Positions 8,295 to 17,858 are shown, counted from the stretch's first letter. The stretch is 64,000 bases of DNA from an uncultured bacterium (GCA_937951485.1 CALEDJ010000029.1:1-64000), one strand, 5' to 3'. The notes: generated from the letters alone by a model not told the origin. Made by a program: numbers and translations.

Positions 8295-9059
8295 ATGGGA
8301 ATGCTGCCGTTCGCGCTGCAATTGTATTCGGTGCGCGACCATCTGGAACGCGATCCGGAAAGCGCCCTGGCCAAGGTGAAAGCCATGGGCTATGACCATG
8401 TTGAAATCGCCGGGACCGCCGGAAAAAGCGCCGAACAATACAAGGCGATACTGGACCGCATCGGTCTGAAGCCGATCAGCATGCATGTAGGCTATGACGC
8501 GCTGACCGGGGACCTGGATGCGGTGATCGCAGACCTCAAGACCTTCGGACTGCGCTTCGCCGTCGTGCCATGGCTCGGACCGCCGCTCTGTCCCGACAAG
8601 GCGGGATGGATCGCGGCGGCGGAGACGTTGGACGCCGCAGGCGCTCGGCTGCGCGAAGAGGGCGTCCGCCTCTGCTACCACAATCATGCCCATGAATTTA
8701 AGCGGATTGAAGGTGAATATATCCTGGACATTATCTTCAATCACGCGAAGCCGGAGCATCTGGCGTCGCAACTGGACACCTGTTGGGCGCACGTCGGCGG
8801 CGCAAACCCGCTGACGATGATGCAGAAATACTGCGGGCGCGTGCCGCTGGTGCATATCAAGGATTACACGGGTGCGCGCGATGCCGAGGGCCGCGTCACC
8901 TTTGTCGAGGTCGGTTGCGGCTGCATGGACTGGGATCCCATTTTCGATGCGGCGGCCTCCTGCGGGGTCGAGTGGCTGATCGTGGAACAAGATGAATCGC
9001 AGGGGGATTCATTGGAAAGCGCTGCAATGAGCGCCCGGTTCATGATGGCCCGGACATAA
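8295..9059 (+). CDS. Sugar phosphate isomerase/epimerase, tandem paralogue
   Basis: A 254-residue TIM-barrel protein of the same family as the gene just upstream. It starts FALQLYSVRDHLERDP and has CYHNHAHEFKRIEG, SQLDTCWAHVGGANP and VHIKDYTGARD in matching order. The SD GGGAGGGAG lies 5 nt before the ATG. The two genes are probably co-transcribed and arose by duplication. Divergence is substantial outside the active-site strands, so they may take successive substrates. Cytosolic; there is no signal peptide. Confidence 0.82.
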   Translation: MGMLPFALQLYSVRDHLERDPESALAKVKAMGYDHVEIAGTAGKSAEQYKAILDRIGLKPISMHVGYDALTGDLDAVIADLKTFGLRFAVVPWLGPPLCPDKAGWIAAAETLDAAGARLREEGVRLCYHNHAHEFKRIEGEYILDIIFNHAKPEHLASQLDTCWAHVGGANPLTMMQKYCGRVPLVHIKDYTGARDAEGRVTFVEVGCGCMDWDPIFDAAASCGVEWLIVEQDESQGDSLESAAMSARFMMART

Positions 9060-9108
9060 CGCCCAACGCGACGGCGTGGTACATATGCAAGCAAACACTG
9101 GAGAGATA

Positions 9109-10071
9109 ATGCGCGGGATTGTCGTCGCGGCCATGATGACGTTACTGTTGGTTGCCGCGGGATGCGAACAGGGCGTCGTCGTGCGGGGACGTGTGGTGGA
9201 TGTGAAGGGCGAAGGGCTGCCGGGGGTCGCGGTGACAGCGCGGGGCGTGGAGCGACAGACCACGACCAACGCCGCGGGACGCTACACGTTGCGCTGCGCG
9301 CCGGGCGTGGTGACGCTTGACTTTATCAAGACAGGCTACACCCAGGGTACGCTGCAGGTGGAGGCCCGGCGCACCGGCGTAATGGACGTGCGTGAGGCCC
9401 TGCTGTGGCTGTTGCCTCCCGCCAAGGGAGTGTATTTATTTCAAGACTACCGCTATCTCGAAGCGACCCGCGCCGACCCTAAGCGATATGTGGAGAAAGA
9501 CCGCGGTCCGATCTTCGCTGTGAAACGCGAGCCGGACCTTGTCCTGCGTCAGCCCTTTGGCGGACCGGAAGTGGTTCCGGGCGCACCCGCATTGATCGCT
9601 TTTAAGATGCCGCCTTACGACGCGCGGCTCTACCGGCTGCATCAGATCGAGGCCCATCCGCCGGAATACCGGCCGGCCGTTGCGACAACTCCGACCGACG
9701 CACCCGCCGCCGCGCCCCAGCGCAGGGTTCCGCCCCCCGCCATCGAAACAGTGTGGGCAGCCGCCGACAACATCCCCATCATCGTCGCCCCTATTGACGA
9801 ACCCGAACGCCTCCTCCTCGAACTTCGTCCCGCAACGCCGCTGATGCCCGGCATTTACGCCGTGCATTGGGGCGCCTTTGACGGGCACGTCTCCACTGAC
9901 CCCAGCATCTTCCTCTTCCGCATCGCCGACCCGGAGGAGGAAGCGGAAGGAAAGGAAGAGAGCGCGGAAGAAAACGACGAGACGCCATCAGCAACAACAT
10001 CGGCAGTTCAACCCACCATGGACGACATCCCTGATGCGGAAGCGATGGAACCGACCACATCGGGGGAGTAA
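9109..10071 (+). CDS. Lipoprotein with carboxypeptidase-regulatory-like domain
   Basis: A 320-residue lipoprotein. The start at 9109 is set by GGAGAG 3 nt upstream and by the signal peptide, whose lipobox VAAGC gives Cys19. Residues about 25-90 form a CarboxypepD_reg-like Ig module (RGRVVDVKGEGLPGVAV, then a GRYTL strand and a GY turn), common in surface-anchored sugar-handling proteins. The C-terminal half is Pro-rich, then Glu/Ala-rich and probably disordered (last 50 residues). It follows the isomerase pair in the same direction. Function is unknown. Confidence 0.75.
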   Translation: MRGIVVAAMMTLLLVAAGCEQGVVVRGRVVDVKGEGLPGVAVTARGVERQTTTNAAGRYTLRCAPGVVTLDFIKTGYTQGTLQVEARRTGVMDVREALLWLLPPAKGVYLFQDYRYLEATRADPKRYVEKDRGPIFAVKREPDLVLRQPFGGPEVVPGAPALIAFKMPPYDARLYRLHQIEAHPPEYRPAVATTPTDAPAAAPQRRVPPPAIETVWAAADNIPIIVAPIDEPERLLLELRPATPLMPGIYAVHWGAFDGHVSTDPSIFLFRIADPEEEAEGKEESAEENDETPSATTSAVQPTMDDIPDAEAMEPTTSGE

Positions 10072-10091
10072 TAAACCAGCAGGGGTTGCGC

Positions 10092-10382
10092 ATGAACAGC
10101 AAAATAATGAAAATTGAAGATGCCATGCGTATCGAGGATGCGCCGTCCTGGCGGGAAGTGGATCGGAATCGCGCAGGTAATCTGCTTGCGGCGGCGCGAA
10201 TCAAGGCCGGCCCTACCCAAGCGCAACTCGCTGAAAAAAACGCCATCCGTCAGAACATGGTCAGCGAATAAGAGCGGGGTCGGCAGCCGCCGAGCGCATC
10301 CATGGCCAGGCGCTTCAGCAAAGCATTGAAGATCAAGATGGAACGTTTCATTGCGCGCACTGATTGGCGCCAGAAGAAGTGA
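10092..10382 (+). pseudogene. XRE-family (HigA-like) antitoxin gene interrupted by an in-frame stop
   Basis: From ATG 10092 (AGGGG 7 nt upstream) the frame encodes about 59 residues ending QAQLAEKNAIRQNMVSE, which is a Cro/C1 helix-turn-helix. TAA follows at 10269-10271. Reading on in the same frame gives ERGRQPPSASMARRFSKALK and ends TDWRQKK at 10380-10382, which completes the usual HTH domain. Family members normally have a Tyr codon (Y-E-R-G) where TAA stands, so a single-base nonsense change (TAT or TAC to TAA) explains it. No toxin gene is adjacent: upstream is the lipoprotein and downstream a convergent reductase. A truncated product or a sequencing error are the alternatives. Confidence 0.82.
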
Positions 10383-10436
10383 TCTTGCGGGATTTCCTCG
10401 GCGCTGCCCCCATAATTCCCGTCTCGTTTCCCCTGC

Positions 10437-11393
10437 TCACTCCATCGCCTCGGCTTCCTCTCTGGCCTTTTGCATGATCTCCGCCGTCTGGTGCCAAGTG
10501 GGCGCGGGGAGCGGCGCATCAGCGGCGGGAACGATACTTTCGATGTGTTCGGGGGTCTTGATGCCGACGATGGCACTGGTGACGGCGGGGTGGGTGAGCA
10601 CCCACCGGATGGCGAGTTGGGCGACGGTCAGTTTGAGCGGCTTTGCGATGGCCTTTAATTCATCGAGCGCATCGAGAATGCGATGGAAAGCGCGGCCTGT
10701 GTACAGGCCGTAGTTCGCGCGGCTGTCGGTGAATTGCTGGTCGCGGGCGTATTTCCCGGTAAGCAGGCCACGATAGAGCGGCGAATAGGGAATGACGCCA
10801 ATCCGGTGTTGCAGACAATAGGGGAATTCGCGTTCTTCGGGTTCGCGGGCAAGCAGATTGTAATGCGGCTGATGACATTCCACGTCAATAAATTGGCGGT
10901 ACATGGCAATCTGTTCCACATTGAGATTGCTCACCCCCACCCACCGGATTTTGCCCTCCTGCTTCAGGCGCGCCAGCGCCGCCGCCGTCTCCTCGGGCCG
11001 CGTCAGCGGGTCCCATGCGTGAATCTGGAAGAGGTCAATTCTGTCGGTCTTGAGACGCCGCAGAGAGTCTTCGCATTCGGAGATGGTGAACGCATAGGTG
11101 GTTTCCGGATAGCGCGCCTTTCCCTTGAAATTCCAATAGAATTTCGTGGCGATGAAGAACTTGTCGCGGAGTTTGCGCTTCTTGAGGTAATCGCCGAGAC
11201 ATTCCTCGGCGTAACCTTCGCCGTAGGCCCCTGCGGTATCAATAAAGTTGACGCCGAGTTCCACCGCGCGGTCAATGGCTCTGCGCCACGGCCCCAGCGG
11301 CACCTTGCCCCAGAAACGCGGCGAGAGTTGCCAGCACCCGAAACAAATCCGCGATACGATCAGGTCCGTTTTGCCGAGTTGGATATACTGCAT
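10437..11393 (-). CDS. Aldo/keto reductase
   Basis: A 318-residue NADPH-dependent oxidoreductase of the aldo/keto reductase superfamily. The start at 11393 has AAGGAG 8 nt upstream. The catalytic tetrad is present: Asp52 and Tyr57 (NFIDTAGAYGEGYAEE), Lys84 (FIATKFYW) and His125 (LFQIHAWDP). The cofactor-binding end is intact (GIKTPEHIE). It resembles the YajO/Tas-like group that reduces aldehydes and sugars. It is last in a same-direction series metH, GH43-like propeller, reductase, with 11 nt between it and the propeller gene; a carbohydrate role is inferred. Confidence 0.88.
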   Translation of the reverse strand: MQYIQLGKTDLIVSRICFGCWQLSPRFWGKVPLGPWRRAIDRAVELGVNFIDTAGAYGEGYAEECLGDYLKKRKLRDKFFIATKFYWNFKGKARYPETTYAFTISECEDSLRRLKTDRIDLFQIHAWDPLTRPEETAAALARLKQEGKIRWVGVSNLNVEQIAMYRQFIDVECHQPHYNLLAREPEEREFPYCLQHRIGVIPYSPLYRGLLTGKYARDQQFTDSRANYGLYTGRAFHRILDALDELKAIAKPLKLTVAQLAIRWVLTHPAVTSAIVGIKTPEHIESIVPAADAPLPAPTWHQTAEIMQKAREEAEAME

Positions 11394-11404
11394 GGTTGAT
11401 CTCC

Positions 11405-12325
11405 TTATATCCCCTCCAGAACGCCCACCCGCAATTCGTTGGTATTGTTGGGTCGCGATGCTTCGAAATAAACAAAAACACGGTCGCCGGCGCGCAGCCA
11501 ATGGGAATAGCGCCAGGTATGGTAGTCGCCGGGGGTGTCGCTTTTCAGCAGGGGCGCGTCGGGCGTCAGATCGTAGAAGCGTCGCAAATCGGGGCTGAAC
11601 GCCAATCCCGTGGCGATGTTGTATGCGGGATCGGTCCAGGTGAAATGGGAACCTTCATAAACGAACAGGTACCCCAGCGGCATCGGCAGCACACTGGCGG
11701 GGCGGGTGAAGAAGTTGTGCCAGCCGGTGTTCTCCATGATGGGCGCGGGGCCGGCAAGCGTCCACCTCTCGCCATCATCGCCGGCGAAATGGTGGATGCG
11801 CTCCACGAAATCGCAGCCGATCACCATCATGTGCCAGCGGCCTTCGGCGAAAAACACCACGGGGTCTTTGTATCCGGTGAAGGCGGGATATCGGTCCGTG
11901 TTTGGCTTATGCTCCAGGACGGGTCGGGCGCTTATTGCACGAAAGTCAGCGGGGTCAGCGGCGTCATCGAAGCGGATAATCCACCAGCCGCGACCATTGG
12001 TGGCGCAACCGTAGAGCCGGAACTTGCCGCTTGCCTGGTCAAAAACCAACGCGGGGCGCTCGAATCCCTCCACACCCGCCGCCTCGCGCGTGAGCCGGTT
12101 CACTGTCGCGAAATGGATGCCATCGGTGCTCTTGAGAATGCGGATTTCATAACCGCGTCGCCCGCGCGGCGAGTCCGCTTCGCGCATGCGGGCCGCCACG
12201 TAGAATGCGCCATCCGCCCCCAGTGCCGCGCTGGGTGCGCCCGCCCACCAGTCCGTCACATTCTTGTCGGGTTCCAGCACCACGTGGTATTGCGTCAATG
12301 CCGCTGCAATCTCCCCGATATTCAT
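11405..12325 (-). CDS. GH43/GH32-like five-bladed beta-propeller protein
   Basis: A 306-residue protein without a signal peptide. It has the look of a five-bladed propeller glycosidase (GH43/GH32/GH130-like): repeated blades with phrases such as IRILKSTDGIHF, KFRLYGCATNGRGWWI, PAFTGYKDPVVFFAEGRWHM and GLAFSPDLRRFYDL. The KDPVVF segment is like the conserved acidic blade of GH43. I cannot assign all three carboxylates, so hydrolysis is not certain. GAGGAG is 8 nt before the ATG. It lies 45 nt after metH and 11 nt before the reductase. Confidence 0.62.
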   Translation of the reverse strand: MNIGEIAAALTQYHVVLEPDKNVTDWWAGAPSAALGADGAFYVAARMREADSPRGRRGYEIRILKSTDGIHFATVNRLTREAAGVEGFERPALVFDQASGKFRLYGCATNGRGWWIIRFDDAADPADFRAISARPVLEHKPNTDRYPAFTGYKDPVVFFAEGRWHMMVIGCDFVERIHHFAGDDGERWTLAGPAPIMENTGWHNFFTRPASVLPMPLGYLFVYEGSHFTWTDPAYNIATGLAFSPDLRRFYDLTPDAPLLKSDTPGDYHTWRYSHWLRAGDRVFVYFEASRPNNTNELRVGVLEGI

Positions 12326-12370
12326 GGCCTTTTCTCCTCACATGCATTCTATCCAAAGCAACGCGTTATG

Positions 12371-15300
12371 TCATGTGTAACGCGCGTCGGGATGATAACT
12401 GACCACGGCAGCGGTGGCCCCGGTGGGGCTGAACTCGCCGGCCTCCGTGATGCTGACGCCAATGGCCTCGCCCGCGCCGAGGCATTCCATGATTACCCGG
12501 TTCATCATGATATTGCGCATGCCGGGATAGCCGGGCGACCAGCGCTGGCCCGCGTCAGGCGCCAGTCCCAGCAAATGGCGCTGTTCGCGGTGCAGATATT
12601 CCGCCATGTCTTCGGCGATGCGGTCCGACAGCCCCTGCAAGAACAGGGCCGATTCGGAATCGCCTGCCGCGCGGAATTCCTTTATCACCTCATCCACCTG
12701 CGGACCGCTGCATGCGATTTGCAACCCGGCGGCCCCCATGATGCCGGAATCTCTGGAGGGAAAATACTGCGCACCGGAAACCAGGTCCGTCTTGGCCGCG
12801 CCGATGACCACCGTGAATTCGATGCGGGCGAGTTCTCTTCCGGGGTCCTCAGGATCGTAGAGGATAATCTCATCGCTGTCGGATTGGCAGGGATAGATGC
12901 CCATGACGCCCTGCGGCTTGAGCCAGCCTTGCGCAGTGGCCTTGCGCACCCATTCCCGGAACAGCGCTTCCAGTTCCTCGCGCGTATGGCCGCTGCGCTC
13001 CCAGGCGCTCACGCCGCCAAAGCGCCAATTGAGACTGAACAGGGTCTTGGTGTCTATATGCCGGGCGAAATCCGCCAGCGCATATTCATAGCGTCGCTGC
13101 TGGAAACGCGGTTGCGGCGGCAGGCGATAGTGGTCGAAGGACACCACGCGGCGCGGCAATGTCGCCAGATGACTCTCCTCTTCAGCGGCGCGTTTCTCGG
13201 CGCGCTCAAGTCGAAGCAACAGTTTCTGCCGGTTTTCCGCGAACACGCGGGAGAGGTCCTGCCCTGACCTGATCATATTCATGATGTTCACGCCGTCCAT
13301 GGCAGTGCGGCAATAGAAGACATCGCCGCGCATCTTGCTTTTGTCGTCCTGTCCGGCCATGGCCACATATGCGGCGTGCCGGGGACTGACCGGCGCGCCC
13401 CCGATCAGCACAGGGATGTCCAGCCCCTGTTCCTGCATCATGCGCGAGACGGTGATCATGTGATTCGAGGTCTGCACGAGCAATGCCGACATGCCGATGG
13501 CGTGTGCATGATGTTCGCGCGCGGCGTCAATGAAGCGCTGCAGGGGCGTCATGGCGCCGAGGTCAATCACGCGGTAGCCGTAGTTTTCCAGCAAGGTCCG
13601 CGCGAGGTCCTTGCCGATGGAATGCACATCCTGATACACCGTGCCGATGACCACCACGCCCTTATATTCCACCACATCCTGCATGGCGCGCCCGGAGGCA
13701 TTGCGCATGTAGGCTTCGAGGAAACCCATCGCCTGGCGCATCACATCGGCGGATTTCAGCAGGTGCGGCAGCGACACCTCGCCGCGCCCGAAGGCGTCGC
13801 CCAGTTCCTGCATGGCGCGCATGAGATAATCGTTAATGAAATCCAGCGGTTCGTGTTTTTCCATCGCCTGCGCCACTTCCAGCACGATGCGGTCGGCGTA
13901 GGCGTATTCGTGTCCGCGAAAGACCAGCGTTCCCGGAGTGCGGTCCTTGTAGCCGTCCTTGATCTTCTCGCAGATTGCAGTCTCCAGCGGCAGTTCGTCA
14001 TACGAAACGCGGCGTTGGACCGCCCCGCCCTTCCTGGCTTCGGCAATGACCTCCAATTCCGCGAAGGCGTCCATGTCGTGTTCGAGAATGACCCGCTTTC
14101 CCAGCGCGTAGTCCTTCGGGTCCAGATCCTCCACAAAGACATAGTGATTCGGATTGAGAATCGCGGCATCCAGGCCGCGCTTGCGCGCCTCGTCCAGAAA
14201 AACCGACGTGAGCACGGTGCGCATATGGGGCTTCTTCGCCAAGCCGTTGGTGAGATTGCCCACGCCCAGCGAAGTACGGACATCTGGAAAGCGGTCCTTG
14301 ACCAGCGCCACCGCCTCGATGGACTCCAGGGCAAAGTTCGTGTCCTCGCCGGATTCCGACCCGATGGGAAATACGTTCACATCCACAAAAATGCGGCCGG
14401 GCGGCACACCGTGCATGTCGCGCGCGCGCGTGATGATTTGCGTCGCCAGATCGAGTTTTTCTTCGGCGGTGGCCGCAGGGCCTCTCGGTCCGGTGCACAG
14501 CGCGATATAGACGGGGTCGAACGCCCGGGTCGCCTCGATGACCGCATCAATCTTCAAGATTCCCGGCCCGGCCTCTTCCATAGAGATGGAATTGATCATC
14601 GGGCGGCCGGCATACACCTTCACCGCCGCCGCCAGCGCATCCGCCTGAAACGAATCAAGGCACATCGCCCCCGCCAGTCCGGCGCTCTGGATGTGCACCA
14701 CCTCCTGCAGCGTCTTCACGGTGTCAAGCTGGTTGGAATCCATGCAGACGTCAATGACCTCGCATCCCAGGTCGTCAATCTGCTCGTGCGCCACCTCCTC
14801 GAGCACGTCGTGGTTGATGCCGGTGTCGTTTTCCACCGCGTCGCGCACTTTCTTTGATCCGCGCACATTGAGTCGCTCGCCGATGCGGATCAGTGTCTTC
14901 GATCCATCCAGAAGGACGGCCTCTTCCATGCCCGACACATACAGCCCCGGCTGCGGCGCGCGCGGGCGCGGCTTTACATTCCGCACCGCTTCCGCCACGC
15001 AACGGATATGGTCCGGGCGGGTGCCGCAGCAGCCGCCGACAATGTTGACGCCGTACTCCTCGACGAATTGCCGCTGAAATGCCGCGAAACGGTCCGGGGA
15101 AAACTTGAAGACGGTCTTGCCGTTTTCGGATTCCGGCAAACCGGCATTGGGAATGACCGATATCGGCAGCGGCGAGAAGCGCGCGAGTTTCTCCACGCTT
15201 CGCACCATCAAATCGGGACCGATGGAGCAGTTGATGCCGAAGGCGTCAATGCCCATCCCCGCAATGCTGACCAGCGCGGCGTGGATGTCGGTGTTGAATA

Positions 15301-15991
15301 TCTGCATCCGCGAAAACTGGTCCACGGTGACCTGCGCGATGACGGGCACGGTGCGCCCCTTTTCGCGCATGGCCGCCTTCCCGCCCAAAAACGCCGCCTT
15401 CAACTCCAGCACATCCTGCTGCGTCTCATAGATCAGCGCGTCCACGCCGCCGTCCAGCAGTCCGCAAACCTGATGGTGGAAATTGTCAGCGACAGCGTCG
15501 AAGGTGGACTCCACCAGATCGGCTTTCGTGTGCGAGAGCACCCGGTTGGACGGCCCAATCGAACCCAACACAAAGAGCGGACGCCCGTCGTAGTGCGGCG
15601 TGGCGCGGTATTCCGCAAGGGCCTCGCGGGCAATCTCCGCGCCGAGACGACTTAAAAAATAGGCGAATTGCTGATAGTCGAGCGTGCGCGGATCAAGGCC
15701 GTAGCGATTGGGCGCAAAGGACCGCAGGTCCAAGCCGGAAAAGTCATATTCCGACAAGCGCATCGGCGACGCCCCGAAGGTGTTCGTCTCCACCGCGCTC
15801 GCACCCGCCTCAAGGAACGCCCGGTGAATGCCTTTCAACGCTTCCGGCTGCGAGAGGCACAGCAGGTCAGACAGCATCCGGTAATCCGGCCCGCCGAAAT
15901 ACTCGTCGCCCAGTCCGAGGTCCTGAATCATTGTGCCCGTCGCGCCATCTATGACAAGCACGCGATCCCTGGTGATTTCCTGCAAATTCAT
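12371..15991 (-). CDS. metH: Cobalamin-dependent methionine synthase
   Basis: A 1206-residue four-module enzyme that transfers a methyl group from methyltetrahydrofolate to homocysteine through cobalamin. Modules in order: homocysteine domain (1-~330) with zinc cysteines in FGINCSIGPD and VGGCCGTRPDHI; pterin domain (~360-620); B12 cap and B12 domain (~650-890) with the cobalt-binding DVHSIG of YQDVHSIGKDLARTLLENY; and the AdoMet reactivation domain (~920-1206), ending SVTEAG-like SITEAGEFSPTGATAA. Length matches full MetH (about 1200). The E. coli GYPACP motif reads SPGYPGMRN here. No cobalamin or SAM riboswitch is evident in the 266-nt leader. Confidence 0.95.
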   Translation of the reverse strand: MNLQEITRDRVLVIDGATGTMIQDLGLGDEYFGGPDYRMLSDLLCLSQPEALKGIHRAFLEAGASAVETNTFGASPMRLSEYDFSGLDLRSFAPNRYGLDPRTLDYQQFAYFLSRLGAEIAREALAEYRATPHYDGRPLFVLGSIGPSNRVLSHTKADLVESTFDAVADNFHHQVCGLLDGGVDALIYETQQDVLELKAAFLGGKAAMREKGRTVPVIAQVTVDQFSRMQIFNTDIHAALVSIAGMGIDAFGINCSIGPDLMVRSVEKLARFSPLPISVIPNAGLPESENGKTVFKFSPDRFAAFQRQFVEEYGVNIVGGCCGTRPDHIRCVAEAVRNVKPRPRAPQPGLYVSGMEEAVLLDGSKTLIRIGERLNVRGSKKVRDAVENDTGINHDVLEEVAHEQIDDLGCEVIDVCMDSNQLDTVKTLQEVVHIQSAGLAGAMCLDSFQADALAAAVKVYAGRPMINSISMEEAGPGILKIDAVIEATRAFDPVYIALCTGPRGPAATAEEKLDLATQIITRARDMHGVPPGRIFVDVNVFPIGSESGEDTNFALESIEAVALVKDRFPDVRTSLGVGNLTNGLAKKPHMRTVLTSVFLDEARKRGLDAAILNPNHYVFVEDLDPKDYALGKRVILEHDMDAFAELEVIAEARKGGAVQRRVSYDELPLETAICEKIKDGYKDRTPGTLVFRGHEYAYADRIVLEVAQAMEKHEPLDFINDYLMRAMQELGDAFGRGEVSLPHLLKSADVMRQAMGFLEAYMRNASGRAMQDVVEYKGVVVIGTVYQDVHSIGKDLARTLLENYGYRVIDLGAMTPLQRFIDAAREHHAHAIGMSALLVQTSNHMITVSRMMQEQGLDIPVLIGGAPVSPRHAAYVAMAGQDDKSKMRGDVFYCRTAMDGVNIMNMIRSGQDLSRVFAENRQKLLLRLERAEKRAAEEESHLATLPRRVVSFDHYRLPPQPRFQQRRYEYALADFARHIDTKTLFSLNWRFGGVSAWERSGHTREELEALFREWVRKATAQGWLKPQGVMGIYPCQSDSDEIILYDPEDPGRELARIEFTVVIGAAKTDLVSGAQYFPSRDSGIMGAAGLQIACSGPQVDEVIKEFRAAGDSESALFLQGLSDRIAEDMAEYLHREQRHLLGLAPDAGQRWSPGYPGMRNIMMNRVIMECLGAGEAIGVSITEAGEFSPTGATAAVVSYHPDARYT

Positions 15992-16257
15992 CGCGCGAAT
16001 ATCAGTTTCCTCTCATCTGTGCGGCATGCGACCCAGGCAGGCCTGCAATCCGTGCCCTCCGAATCATGGTCGAATGTGGGGCCGCCTCACGCGCCGTGCT
16101 GGAAGGGGACTATGATAACATCTCCATCGTGGAGAATCATCCGAAACCCGCTGCATAGCCTTGGATGGCGGGATGGCGCGGACCGGTCCGCTCGGCAGGA
16201 CCGCACCGCCCCACCCGATTTGACCGAAAAGAATGACAACTAAAAGGAGCGCTGAGA

Positions 16258-16803
16258 ATGACCAGGATTCTCGTGCTGTATGCTACTGATTACGGCGCGA
16301 CGCGCGCCATGGCGGAAGCGGTGCTTGAAGGCGCGGCTTCGGTGGAGGGGGTGGTCGCCTTGCTCCGAAGCGCCGAGGAAGTCACCGCGGAGGACATGAT
16401 CTCGAGCGACGGCATTGTCTTCGGGTCCCCCGTGCACATGGGGTCCATGGACTGGCGCGTGAAAAAGGCGATTGACGCCGTGTGCTCCGGCCTATGGATG
16501 CGGGACGCGCTGGTCGGCAAGGTCGGGGCGGTTTTCGTCACAGGCGGCGGATTCGGCGGCGCGGGCGGCGGCGTCGAACTGACCATGCTCGCCATGCTCG
16601 CCAATCTGGCCGAGTTGGGCATGTTGATCGTCACGCTGCCGAAAAACGCTCCCGGATACCAGAACGGAGGACTGCACTGGGGACCCTATATGCGCACCGG
16701 CGACGAAGCAGGCAATCCCGCGGGCGTGAATCCCGAATCGCTCGAACTGGCCCGTCATCACGGCGCGAACGTGGCCCGCGTCGCCCAGCGCCACGCCGGA
16801 TAA
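16258..16803 (+). CDS. Flavodoxin-like / WrbA-type NAD(P)H:quinone oxidoreductase
   Basis: A 181-residue flavodoxin-fold protein. The FMN phosphate loop is LYATDYGATRAMAEAV (about 7-22). GIVFGSPVHMGSMDWRVKKAID (about 51-72) is the WrbA-type loop, and VTGGGFGGAGGGVELTML the third flavin loop. WrbA proteins use FMN to reduce quinones by two electrons in the cytosol. AAAAGGAG lies about 9 nt before the ATG. It is divergent from metH. Flavodoxins can reactivate MetH, but the loops and His/Trp pattern favour WrbA, so a link to MetH is only a possibility. Confidence 0.8.
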   Translation: MTRILVLYATDYGATRAMAEAVLEGAASVEGVVALLRSAEEVTAEDMISSDGIVFGSPVHMGSMDWRVKKAIDAVCSGLWMRDALVGKVGAVFVTGGGFGGAGGGVELTMLAMLANLAELGMLIVTLPKNAPGYQNGGLHWGPYMRTGDEAGNPAGVNPESLELARHHGANVARVAQRHAG

Positions 16804-17669
16804 ACGGCATCCGCCCGCATGAGCGCGCATGGTCATCGCCCCTCTCCCGCGTCGGGCTGACCCCGTGCTTGCCGAACAGCATACGGTCTGAAGTCGGACG
16901 GTTCCGGCGAAATAGAATGAGAAAAACAACTCCGTACATTCCGTGTAAACCGTCTGTGGTAAAGATTTTATCCGCCCGGGTCGCGGCAAACGGCTTACGC
17001 CTTGAGAAATCAGTGATATAACAGCCCGAAAATTGACGCGGGCTGGAACGTCCTGGCGCAGGACGAATCGCCCGAGGCGCCGAAACCTGACTTGGCGTCG
17101 CGGCACGCGGAAAACGGCCCATGTGTGGATGGGTATGACGCCTCTGGCGGAAATCGGAGGCACAAACCGCACTATGGGGACAACGCGCCATTTCGCGCAG
17201 GACCGGAATTGTTGTGGCCGGTCTCCTGCCGTTCCGCCTTCGCCAAATGCCACGGCGGATGCACAGGGAACCATCTTTAACAGAATAATATTACATACAT
17301 TTAATTTAATGAAAAGCCGTTGCCAATCGAAAACGCGGGGACGGACAATGCAATATCGTGTCAGGTCCAAAGTTGTGAAACAGTTGACGTTTCCAAAACA
17401 TATATTTGGAATATCAATGCCAACTTTGTAGTGCAGAATCATTACTTATGTTTTCATGTTCATAGTTTATAACGTATTTATATATGCCATTGTTTAGTAA
17501 TACCGCATATTTTTTATTGCTTTCTATGATTATTTTATTTATGTATCATAATTTATTTTGTGGCTTATGTTGCAGTAGTATCTATCAAGACATGTACAAA
17601 AGTATTTTTGTGTTTCGCTATTTGTGTCCTTTATATGTTGGTTTTATACATAAGATGAGACATTATTTA
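16804..17669. other. Gene-poor stretch containing an AT-rich island
   Basis: I see no credible gene here. Up to about 17280 the DNA is GC-rich, with a hairpin (CGTCCTGGCGCAGGACG) near 17050. From about 17400 to 17669 it is strikingly AT-rich compared with everything else in the window. Its only open frame (17484-17681, 65 codons, Phe/Leu/Tyr-rich) is what random AT-rich sequence gives and has no SD. The island ends exactly where the truncated YihY fragment begins. Confidence 0.7.
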
Positions 17670-17858
17670 CGGGAACGATAAACAGCATGGTCGCAAACGC
17701 AAGCGCCGACGCGCGCAGCAGCAGCATCTCTTCCATCAGGCCGTGAAAAATCAGGACGCGACCCGCACCTGCCTGCTGATGATATCATCGGGCGTGCGTT
17801 CCCCCGGCCGGCCGATCCGCCAGACGTCCTGCCGGACGAAACGCAAGAATTTTTCCAA
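17670..17858 (-). pseudogene. YihY/BrkB N-terminal fragment, frameshifted and truncated
   Basis: On the minus strand a TTG at 17858, with AGGAG 5 nt upstream, opens LEKFLRFVRQDVWRI, then a frame ending at TGA near 17752. In the neighbouring frame the protein continues RVLIFHGLMEEMLLLRASAL followed by AFATMLFIVP. LRASAL-x-F...IVP is the hallmark start of the YihY/BrkB inner-membrane family (formerly mis-called ribonuclease BN), whose members begin FLR...DVWRI. So one frameshift separates the two parts and the remaining roughly 350 codons are absent. The homology stops at the AT-rich island, as if DNA had been inserted or the gene deleted there. Confidence 0.72.

Noticed and set aside
12371-15991. 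Long plus-strand frames opposite metH
   Set aside because: Shadows of a strongly biased GC-rich gene; they lack any domain or SD.
15992-16257. Possible cobalamin, SAM or SAH riboswitch upstream of metH
   Set aside because: I looked for the B12 box and the conserved cores of SAM and SAH types and saw none.
17484-17681. 65-codon hydrophobic frame in the AT-rich island
   Set aside because: No SD. The composition is what AT-rich sequence yields, and it runs into the YihY fragment.
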